Assembly (NCBI GenBank): GCA_029339505.1 | Contig: JAQISU010000094.1 | Coordinates: forward strand, 8,443,501 to 8,507,500 | Length of the DNA stretch: 64,000 nucleotides | Direction of reading: 5' to 3' | From: Unio delphinus | Taxonomy: Eukaryota; Mollusca; Bivalvia; Unionida; Unionidae | Shown here: in pieces, positions 34,191 through 42,000 of the stretch | How the letters are laid out: every line of letters starts with the position of its first letter | Numbering within the stretch: position 1 is the stretch's first letter | The notes under the pieces: generated by a model | Databases searched by the model: none | Told to the model about the DNA's origin: nothing | What the model saw: the letters and a program-made list of their open reading frames with translations, nothing else | Program-made: the position numbers and the translations under genes

Positions 34191-34676
34191 TCATCGTCGT
34201 TGAAAATTCCTCGAATTTCTTTTTAGTTTCAAACCACTTCCTGCTATCGCGTTCATGATAGCGTTATCTGTTACTGGCGAAGCTGTCAATTGTGACGAAG
34301 TCAATTGCGCTAGTTTTTCTTCCACTGCGTTATTTATTACTTTGCTGATTTTTGCAGGCATCACTGTAGTTGATGGCAGCACTAATGACGAAGTCATTCG
34401 TGGTTTCTTTCGCACCAATGATGCTATTTTATCTTTCGCAGCAGAAAATGCCTTTCCAGCAAGATTTCCAACGAAATTGATTCCCTTATCACGGATAGCA
34501 TCAATGGCTTTCATTGATAATTGTTTAGCTAACGGCGCCACCTTGGGAGCCATTCTTGTAAATAACCCCGCAATGGTATTGCCGAAACCATCTCCGTACC
34601 ACGCGCGATAAACAGGCAATCGTGAGTTCACCACGTAGACACTTACGGGTTTATCATGGTTGTAGTGTATAATCAT
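34191..34676 (-). CDS. Basic virion core-type protein
   Basis: 161 aa, strongly basic. It has an N-terminal PVYRAWYGDGFGNTIAGLF block followed by an amphipathic APKVAPLAKQ helix, a central LVRKKPRM stretch and a basic C-terminus (LKLKRNSRNFQRR). The aromatic Tyr-Gly-x-Gly-Phe-Gly block preceding a basic helix is a pattern I recall from a small conserved protein encoded next to the capsid gene in invertebrate Polintons. A DNA-binding or membrane-associated internal virion protein is the likeliest role, by inference. Confidence 0.72.
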   Translation of the reverse strand: MIIHYNHDKPVSVYVVNSRLPVYRAWYGDGFGNTIAGLFTRMAPKVAPLAKQLSMKAIDAIRDKGINFVGNLAGKAFSAAKDKIASLVRKKPRMTSSLVLPSTTVMPAKISKVINNAVEEKLAQLTSSQLTASPVTDNAIMNAIAGSGLKLKRNSRNFQRR

Positions 34677-34696
34677 CTTATTATAAAACTAGTAGT

Positions 34697-34703
34697 TTTT
34701 CAA
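34697..34703 (-). promoter_or_regulatory. TTGAAAA motif, basic virion protein gene
   Basis: Minus strand reads AATTGAAAAACTACTAGTTT, 20 nt before the ATG at 34676; it again carries a CTAGT extension. Confidence 0.6.
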
Positions 34704-34710
34704 TTAGTGA

Positions 34711-35763
34711 TCAATCGCTTACATCCATAAGATTTTCATCGTTGTGATTTTCAACTAATTCAGCAATAAGTTCTCGATATACATTAATGTCCATGATACC
34801 ACCAGCAAATAATCGTCTACAGATATCAGCGGCCTCGTTAATTATCTCGACGGAGTTATTTCCGGCTCGTTTCCCTCCGATGAGAACCTCTAACCGTGAT
34901 ATATCACTGAGAATATTACCAGGACATGTCACGGTAGAATCAAATATATCCTTTGGATTTTTAATCGAATATCCCTTTCCGCTTGTTTCCTCAGTTGTAC
35001 CAGTTGCGCCCTGACTATCATCAAGTAATTGCCTTTGTCGGCCTCGACTTTGTTTTTCTCGTTCTTGTTGTTTTTGTATACCATAACTATCAACTCCTAC
35101 TTTAAAAGATCTATACTCAATTGTATCCTTTTTCAAATTACCAATAATCCCCTTATTCGTTTTATACAACCAATTAACCCATTCATCTCGGCTTATTCTA
35201 CTGTTTTTATACTCGTCTTTTAAAAAATCCTTTCTAGAATCAAAGCTTTTGGCGGCGAAATCACCAAAAGTCGTATAATCTTGGTGTTTCTCCAATTGAG
35301 GTCGTTTGATTTCCTTTATAGCTCCTTCGGTGAGTTTGTCTATAAAGGAAACACCTCTTGGGGTGACGACATCAACAAGTTGTGGTTCAGGTGTGGAATC
35401 ATCAATATCAGCTAATCGTTCATACTCACGCTGAGTTTTTATATCACTGGATAACTGTTGTATCCCTGCGCGTGTTTGTCCGGTCTCTGCTGCTACCTTT
35501 TCAAGCACACCAAGAACAGGCACTTCTCGTCGCTTGCCTTCCTTAGGAATATCTCCGTATATTGCTCGTTCAGTTGCTGTTTTCACATCGCTGGTCGCCT
35601 TAGTTACCGGGGCGAACAGTTGTTCACTTGACACAGAAAAGTCAGTCTGCGCTTGTTGTCGTTGTTGAAGTTGATCGCGAAGTCTGTCTCGAACCGGTAT
35701 AAACTTTTTAATTGCTGCTAGCCGCTCTCGGGCTAATCTAGTTGTAAGCGATTCACCAACCAT
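34711..35763 (-). CDS. Coiled-coil Maverick structural protein
   Basis: 350 aa, charged and mostly helical. The first 60 aa are Arg/Gln-rich (RLRDQLQQRQQAQ). A middle region around 165-200 carries GDFAAKSFDSRKDFLKDEY. The C-terminal module LEVLIGGKRAGNNSVEII plus RRLFAGGIMD and YRELI is a pattern I recall from the C-termini of Polinton proteins. No enzymatic motif is seen. First gene of the leftward virion cassette, with a TTGAAAA motif 19 nt upstream. Role inferred as internal or scaffold-like virion protein. Confidence 0.72.
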   Translation of the reverse strand: MVGESLTTRLARERLAAIKKFIPVRDRLRDQLQQRQQAQTDFSVSSEQLFAPVTKATSDVKTATERAIYGDIPKEGKRREVPVLGVLEKVAAETGQTRAGIQQLSSDIKTQREYERLADIDDSTPEPQLVDVVTPRGVSFIDKLTEGAIKEIKRPQLEKHQDYTTFGDFAAKSFDSRKDFLKDEYKNSRISRDEWVNWLYKTNKGIIGNLKKDTIEYRSFKVGVDSYGIQKQQEREKQSRGRQRQLLDDSQGATGTTEETSGKGYSIKNPKDIFDSTVTCPGNILSDISRLEVLIGGKRAGNNSVEIINEAADICRRLFAGGIMDINVYRELIAELVENHNDENLMDVSD

Positions 35764-35782
35764 ATATTGTTTGTGAACTAAA

Positions 35783-35789
35783 TTTTCAA
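35783..35789 (-). promoter_or_regulatory. TTGAAAA motif, coiled-coil protein gene
   Basis: Minus strand reads CATTTGAAAATTTAGTTC, 19 nt before the ATG at 35763. Confidence 0.58.
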
Positions 35790-35826
35790 ATGTGAAATCC
35801 GGAGGGTTTCCATCATAATTAAAAGC

Positions 35827-35856
35827 TTAGTTATTAAATAACTTAGTTATTAAATA
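35827..35856. repeat. Direct repeat of TTAGTTATTAAATAA
   Basis: Two 15-16 bp copies sit immediately before the ATG of the plus-strand 92-aa gene, in the divergent region between it and the minus-strand cassette. Each contains the palindrome-like TTATTAAATAA. Candidate operator or core promoter. Confidence 0.5.
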
Positions 35857-36135
35857 ATGTACCATCAAGCTAACGTATTCATCTTCGACAGGGTTAAACT
35901 GTACGACGCTATTCGCGAGTGTTTCAGAAATAACATCGCTGGGGATTTCAGAATTGTAATATCTGAGAATGGCGATGAACGATTTGTGTTAACGACGCGG
36001 CAACAAGAACAATTACGTGAAAATGGAGGCGTCGCGGTGATTACTTGCTACTACGACCAGATCATCCATTATGCACATAACTGCATGAGCAAGTCCAAAC
36101 TGATGAGTATCCTTTCAGGAGAAAATCCTATGTAA
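35857..36135 (+). CDS. Orphan 92-aa protein
   Basis: 92 aa, transcribed away from the virion cassette. Mixed alpha/beta composition with FDRVKLYDAIRECF, a GDFRIVIS strand, TTRQQEQLRENGG and a Cys/Tyr-rich ITCYYDQIIHYAHNC segment. It resembles nothing I can name; the QQEQL-type helix could fit a small DNA- or protein-binding fold, but this is a guess. It lacks the TTGAAAA motif, suggesting a different expression class from the virion genes. Confidence 0.55.
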   Translation: MYHQANVFIFDRVKLYDAIRECFRNNIAGDFRIVISENGDERFVLTTRQQEQLRENGGVAVITCYYDQIIHYAHNCMSKSKLMSILSGENPM

Positions 36136-36225
36136 CAAGTGTTACAAAAAACGCTAAAAAAAAATAAATAAATTATTTAAATTATTTACGAAAGCCTATA
36201 TTATTTTTTAGTAACACTCACGTGG

Positions 36226-36582
36226 TTAAGATACGGGTCGCTCCTCGTTTAACATTTTTCTAAGATCACGAACTTTAGAACCAATTTCAGCTCGTTTTTG
36301 ATATTCTTGGCCAAGCTTTTGACGTATTGCTTCAACGGTGCTAAATAGCGTTATAAATAAATTAATGTCGTTACCGTACAAACAACCATTAATGGATTTT
36401 TGAATTCCTTTCACGAGCCTGTACATCCTAGGTAAAACATAACGACCCTTACTAGACAGATATTCAATATCTTCATATTCCGAGGTAATCTTGTCAACGT
36501 CGAGACTTTCAGATAATAATACCCCTTTATTATTTAAATTTGAGATTTCAGCAATTATAGCATTTACATCATTGATATCCAT
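36226..36582 (-). CDS. Orphan 118-aa coiled-coil protein
   Basis: 118 aa, helical and charged: an N-terminal DVNAIIAEISNLNNK helix, a GRYVLPRMYRLVKGIQKSI middle and a C-terminal Lys/Arg/Glu helix. No membrane segment, no Cys pairs, no known motif. No TTGAAAA upstream; the leader is an A/T-only stretch. It faces the central non-coding region. Confidence 0.5.
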   Translation of the reverse strand: MDINDVNAIIAEISNLNNKGVLLSESLDVDKITSEYEDIEYLSSKGRYVLPRMYRLVKGIQKSINGCLYGNDINLFITLFSTVEAIRQKLGQEYQKRAEIGSKVRDLRKMLNEERPVS

Positions 36583-36828
36583 TATTTATATTTTTATATA
36601 AATAAATTTATTTATAAATATAGTATACTGTATCTCTAATTAATAAAAATAAAACATATATGACAACACATCTTTGGAACTCCTTGGGTGCCTTCGCATC
36701 CAAGTAAGCCCAAGGGGGACCCGAAACATACATCTCCGGAAGGGAGGCCTAAGGTGGCAAACGCCATCTTAGACCGCCCAGAAGATATGCTTGAGGTATA
36801 ACGTCACAACATGGACGGCACAATGCCA

Positions 36829-37030
36829 TATATTTCCGCTCGAGTGTTGCGGCAAATTTTAGGCATAACATATACTTAATTAACTTAATTAAGGATGGAT
36901 TATAATTCAATGGAACGATGATGGTATGATATATTTCCGCTCGAGTGTTGCGGCAAATTTTAGGCATAACATATACTTAATTAACTTAATTAAGGATGGA
37001 TTATAATTCAATGGAACGATGATGGTATGA
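36829..37030. repeat. 101-bp tandem duplication
   Basis: The segment starting TATTTCCGCTCGAGTGTTGC occurs twice back to back with a 101-bp period and apparently no differences, so it is young or maintained. Confidence 0.92.
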
Positions 37031-37045
37031 TGTGGGCGTGGTAAA

Positions 37046-37156
37046 CCAAACCAACATGGCAACCCATGAAATCTCATTCATGGTTGCATGAGTTGGAAAA
37101 AAACACCAACCCACGCTACCGAGAATGCGATAGCATGGGTTGCCATGTTGGTTTGG
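37046..37156. repeat. 23-bp perfect inverted repeat, 65-nt loop
   Basis: Arms CCAAACCAACATGGCAACCC plus ATG at 37046-37068 and its exact reverse complement at 37134-37156. The loop contains smaller dyads (CTCATTCATGGTTGCATGAG and GCTACC...GATAGC). A cruciform of this size is a candidate origin or regulatory structure. Confidence 0.9.
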
Positions 37157-37224
37157 CTGAGGGGGGGACCGCCCCACCCCCCCCAATTAATAGAAAAAAA
37201 CATCTTCCGTTTCGCCATCAAATA

Positions 37225-37310
37225 ATGTGTCTGCTATGGGGACCGAACACGTAGTAGTTGATAGCTATGTTTACAAGACAAACACGATACCATTACACCA
37301 CGGACTAGTC
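37225..37310 (-). tRNA. tRNA-Thr(UGU)-like segment, probably degenerate
   Basis: On the minus strand an A-box TGGTGTAATGG is followed by an anticodon arm with loop CTTGTAA (anticodon TGT, Thr) and a 4-of-5 paired stem, then a B-box-like GTTCGGTCC. The acceptor and T stems do not pair well and the T loop lacks its usual A58, so it is likely a pseudo-tRNA or tRNA-derived fragment. Confidence 0.3.
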
Positions 37311-37325
37311 ATACAGAATAGAGAT

Positions 37326-37357
<32 letters not shown>

Positions 37358-38119
37358 CTGATATACTTAACAATAAGAGATTTTTAAAATAGACAATTTT
37401 ACTGTATCCATCGTATTTAGGAATATAAAATACTAAGTACACAAAAAAAAATTAATTTAACTGTTTGTAAATATCAATCACGCATGCCTGCGTCAGTGAA
37501 ATACCGATCATACAGGGTGGGAAACAGAAGTGTGTACTGAAGGTCACATGAATACCGATCAATATAGAGGAGAGGGAAGACATGTATACTTAACAATAAG
37601 AGATTTTTAAAATAGACAATTTTATGCTGCAACAATGAGAAATATTTTAAACAAAATAATCCAGTTGTTTAATAAAACAGCGTTTTATATACTCTGTTAT
37701 AATTCTCTAGATAAAATACATTCACATACAAGGAATTTTAACCACGCCCACCTACTTCAATGAATAGGAAACACTCGCGTTCTGGCTGAGCGAACATAGG
37801 TAATGCGTGGATTATAAAGAACGTCTGTACTGAAAAGAACGAGTTAGCTGTCTGCTTTACTGCTAGTCCACCCACCCCACACATGAGATATGTAGATAAA
37901 TAAAACTAATAATGCAGTTTTAGCCCACAAGTGACAATAAAAGTTTTATTCTCTATCGAAAACTCATGCATTATATCTCCATTACAGTCACGTGGGCGCG
38001 CCTAGTCAAGTACAGGTAATATAGCAGGCGACAAATTCCTTTGACGTCATAATACAAGGGAACTTAGTAGGTAGGGTGTGAATTGTAGTGCGGATTTATC
38101 CATAAAGGATTTATCTCCC

Positions 38120-38620
38120 TTAAATAGTTTCAGTGTATACGAACTTTATTTTATGACCATTTTTTTTAGACAGAGATGTTTTAATGATTTTTTCAGCAAC
38201 AAATCGAATGGAAGTACTGCAAATATCGAAATATTTTCCAGCCGCATTTATCGACTGAAAGCTTCTCTCTTCATTATTTTCTAAATCAAACGATTTCACA
38301 CCCTTGGGATGTTTCGCGTGCTTACCAGCGTTGCTTTTTAAAAGGTTATCGCGCTGCGAGACGGCTTGAAGATTCCCAAGACAATTATCAGTCTTCACGC
38401 CATTTATGTGATCAATCACAAGACCGTCTTCGATTAATCCGTAAAATGCTTCATAGATGGCTCTGTGACAGAGATACTTCTTCCTCCCAGCTGAAAACAT
38501 CAAATAGCCCATATTATTCAGATACCCAACAGGTTCTTTGAGTCTGCGGTGCCTGACAACACCATCACTAGAGGCTTCGTAATTAGCAAGCACTGGGTGA
38601 GGTCTGAAATCTTGGCTCAT
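38120..38620 (-). CDS. NUMOD4-HNH-NUMOD1 endonuclease
   Basis: 166 aa. Residues 1-45 resemble NUMOD4 (YEASSDGVVRH); about 50-95 form the HNH nuclease with CHRAIYEAFYG, then DHINGVKTDNCLGNLQ; about 108-140 resemble NUMOD1 (FQSINAAGKYFDICSTSIR). This layout is that of homing endonucleases of phages and large DNA viruses, which cut DNA at specific sites. Here it is a free-standing gene between the non-coding region and the Cys-rich protein gene. A decayed copy sits at the same position in the relic Polinton, so it is a stable family component and not a one-off insertion. It may serve recombination, exclusion of rivals or end processing; that is inference. Confidence 0.88.
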   Translation of the reverse strand: MSQDFRPHPVLANYEASSDGVVRHRRLKEPVGYLNNMGYLMFSAGRKKYLCHRAIYEAFYGLIEDGLVIDHINGVKTDNCLGNLQAVSQRDNLLKSNAGKHAKHPKGVKSFDLENNEERSFQSINAAGKYFDICSTSIRFVAEKIIKTSLSKKNGHKIKFVYTETI

Positions 38621-38633
38621 TTGTATAATAATA

Positions 38634-38960
38634 CTACTTGTCTAATTTATTATCTGCTTTAATTATAAATCTCTGGATATAATCTTGAGGGGTTTTTATT
38701 ACTTTGTCCTTGATTTTATCAAGGATGACGGAGTCAATGATTCGTTTGTCATAGTAGCGTTTTAGTTCCCTGTATCGTTTACCCCCACAAGCAAGGCATA
38801 ATTGCGATTTTCCTCTAACACCCACCCCACATTGGAGGCATGCGAGAGGGCCTTTTGAACCGTTCCTCACGCTTTGCATATGATACCCACAGAATTCGCT
38901 TCTGCATGATTTGTTACACGGGGTTGTAGATCCAATCATTAGCCACTTGCAGTGATTCAT
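38634..38960 (-). CDS. Cys-rich double zinc-binding protein
   Basis: 108 aa. Two Cys clusters: CNKSCRSEFCGYH (15-27) and CLQC...CLAC (41-58), then a basic helical tail. The clusters could bind two zinc ions. I recall similar Cys-rich domains near polymerase-helicase fusion genes in unannotated fungal and protist sequences, without a known function. It is divergent from the polymerase gene, with 42 bp between start codons. A relic copy is recognisable at 46279-46505. Role unknown; nucleic-acid binding in replication is plausible. Confidence 0.75.
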   Translation of the reverse strand: MNHCKWLMIGSTTPCNKSCRSEFCGYHMQSVRNGSKGPLACLQCGVGVRGKSQLCLACGGKRYRELKRYYDKRIIDSVILDKIKDKVIKTPQDYIQRFIIKADNKLDK

Positions 38961-39002
38961 TATACTATATTTTTCTATTTAAATACTTGTTTTAATTATA
39001 AC

Positions 39003-42000
39003 ATGGAGGAGTTCAAGAGATTATCGAAAATTAAGCCCTGGAAAAATACTAAATTCAATCTTGATAGGGAGTTCCAAAGATTATCGAAAATCAAACCTTG
39101 GAAAAATACTAAATTCAATCTTGAAAGGGAGTTCCAAAGATTATCGAAAATCAAACCTTGGAAAAATACTAAATTCAATCTTGATAGGGAGTTCCAAAGA
39201 TTATCGAAAATCAAACCTTGGAAAAATACTAAATTCAATCTTGATAGGGAGTTCCAAAGATTATCGAAAATTAAGCCTTGGAGAAATACTAAATTCAATC
39301 TTGATAGAGTCTCTGATACACCAAAACGTCTAATCGGTGATAGAACTATACTCGGTAAAATCAGGGAGTGTTTTAATGAATTCTACCGAGACGGTGCAGC
39401 ATACTGTTGGTCGACATTTCGAATTATTGATGAAGATGTCAATGTACCCATCATCGATGCTACTATGAACGATAAAAGAGCAGCTGAGATAATTTCACAC
39501 CTTGGTGTAAAATCCAAGGGATTTTCATCCAAAGGTGGAAATCCAAAGGATTTCAAGCAAAGCAATTCCCAACAAAGCAATTCCAATCAGAAGTATTTTT
39601 TCAGAATAAAATTCATTATCGAAGTCGAAGGCAAATGGATTATTAGGGATAAATTTGAACCAATCCTCAAGAATAAAAAAGCTGTCATTGTGAGTAGAGA
39701 TTCCAAACCAGGAATTCTAACTGGAATTGACAAACCATACTACGAGAGATCTTATCCCGTAACAGCAATCGTTTATGGGATATATCCGTTAAATGATAAA
39801 CCCGATATTGCAAAACTAGCTCCTATGAAATATTCACCATTGACTTCGTCAAGGCTCAATTGTGTAGCAACACGGGTAATGGAACACTTCACAAATGCAT
39901 CCCGAGGAAATAAACTAACTGATCTGCGACGTAGGAAAATAACCGAATGGGAACTGACAGTGAAACAGCACGGTGCAAAGATTTCTGATATAGCTAAATT
40001 AGAAACATCATTAAGATTTCCAATAACCGTTATGACGATAACCGGAGAAGTATTACACGAACCGAAATATAAATTACAAGGAGCGCCAATACAAATTATT
40101 GATCATAACGAACACGCGTGGACACCTGCAGTAACAATATTTCCACGAGATAGAACCGTGAGATATATCCCCCCGGAATTTTCCGGGGATGTTTTCTATG
40201 AAGAGAAATTATTTGATGCTATTCATGCGTTGTGTAAAGATGATCCTGTGTCAGTGTGGTTACTTAGTAGTGCTGGTTCCGAATCAGGATTTGATCAATT
40301 TGTAAGACCAAATGGTGAATTATATCGCGTTGAAGAATTAGATAACAGAATGAGAAAAATCGCTAATGATTTTTCACCAGAGAGTTTCCATGAAAAACTA
40401 CTCACGGATAGTTTTACTATTTCTTCAGTGGTAGCTCACTTCGCAAGAGAAAAAAACTCCTGGCGTCCAACACGAAGTGATTTTCTCGAGGATGTAAAAT
40501 TGAGTTGCATCGAATTTGGTCATGGAGGACTGTGGAATACAAAATACCATCGTGACAGTATGATTTCAATTGATATATCCGCGTGTTATCCTGGAAGTTT
40601 TCTCGGGTATGGAGAATGTAGTAACTATTTTAAACGATTTGGACACCCCACGCATGAAATGACTCGTGTTGCGATTAATGGACCATTACCTGATTTTGAT
40701 TTAACCGGATTCGCTCGTGTGATATCATTTGAACTCGCTACAGGGTTACATCCGTGTAGTTATGTTTGGCTCGGTAGACACCTATCTGAAAAGGCCTGGA
40801 TGCCAATAGTGTTACTACGATATATGATTGATTGTGGCATGCTGATATCGTTGATTGTTTCCGAAGCTATTATATGCTATCGAGCTCAGAAAGAAGTTTG
40901 GCTACCACAACCCGATCTAGATCGTATAATCAGCGAACTACGAAAACAGTGTCCAGATGGAAATTCTTCGAATTTCAGTGAAGAAGAAATCATAAATTGG
41001 TCTAAGAAGTTATTTGAAAGTAAAAAAGAACAAGCAAAGGATTTTGGACGAAAAATAATCGGTAAATTTACCCAGGGTGGAAGATACGACAATGCAAAAT
41101 TTTCCTCGCGGTTGATCATAGACGTCGCTGAATACGATTTTCTTGTAACGGATTTAACGAAACAGGGAAAACTTGTATCCCGTAAGGATGCTTTTCTATC
41201 CAATGGTGAGAAATTGGGTACGGTTGTTACCTACTGTGATGGATATAATTCCCAGTACACACATTTGAGAAGTTCTATGCTAGCTTATGCTTCTATCAAT
41301 TTATTTTCGATGATAAATAGATTTCCTAATACCGCGGTTAGAGTAGCCACTGATTCGATGTATATACACAATAAGTACAAATCAGCTGTAGCGGCATTCA
41401 CAGATCCGGAGGAAGCGTGGGGGCGTTGGCGATTTAAAAAGGAGATGCTACATGAGTATTGTGAATCCGCAGACGTTGCCATGGATGAAAAGTACTTAAA
41501 ATGTGATGAGATTCAATCAGAATTTTCTAATGCACCACCGGTATCTGATCCAATATGTAGATACAAGACAGTTTATTTAAACGGTTGTGGTGGGTCAGGA
41601 AAGACAACTCGTGCAATTGAATTATATCGTGGTGGTGGAAATACTTGTATTCCTACTAACATGATTGTGTTAACACCGACTCACAGACTCGCCAGAGAGA
41701 TGATACAGCGAGGGGTAAATGCTTGCACTTACCATAGTTTTTTTCGATGGAAAGGTGACAAATGGACTCCTGAGCGTATGGGTGATAAATTCATTCCTGA
41801 AATCATAATTTGGGATGAAATATGCACAGTGTCATTAGATGTATTAAAAACATTTCTTGAGTGGTTGTTAAACAAAAACACAAAAGTCGTCATGTGCGGT
41901 GATCACGGCCAACCACCACCATTTGTCGGTGGATCTCCACATGAATGGCTAAAGGGTTCTGTAGACTATTATGAAGAAATTAATACCGACCATAGATCAC

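Larger units (their letters stand above)
36583..38119. other. Central non-coding region of the Polinton, origin or control candidate
   Basis: About 1.5 kb without a supportable gene. It holds a 101-bp tandem duplication (36829-37030), a 23-bp perfect inverted repeat (37046-37068 with 37134-37156), a tRNA-Thr-like segment (37225-37310, minus), a TA tract (37329-37357), and a repeat of TACTTAACAATAAGAGATTT (37363 and 37587). It separates the virion cassette from the replication block. Confidence 0.6.

Noticed and set aside
36749..37254. Small frames over the 101-bp duplication and inverted repeat
   Set aside because: They arise from repeated DNA, have no recognisable motif and run through the hairpin arms.
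38952..39002. GTG-initiated 17-codon extension of the polymerase fusion
   Set aside because: Non-ATG start overlapping the divergent Cys-rich gene; the ATG at 39003 is the natural eukaryotic start.
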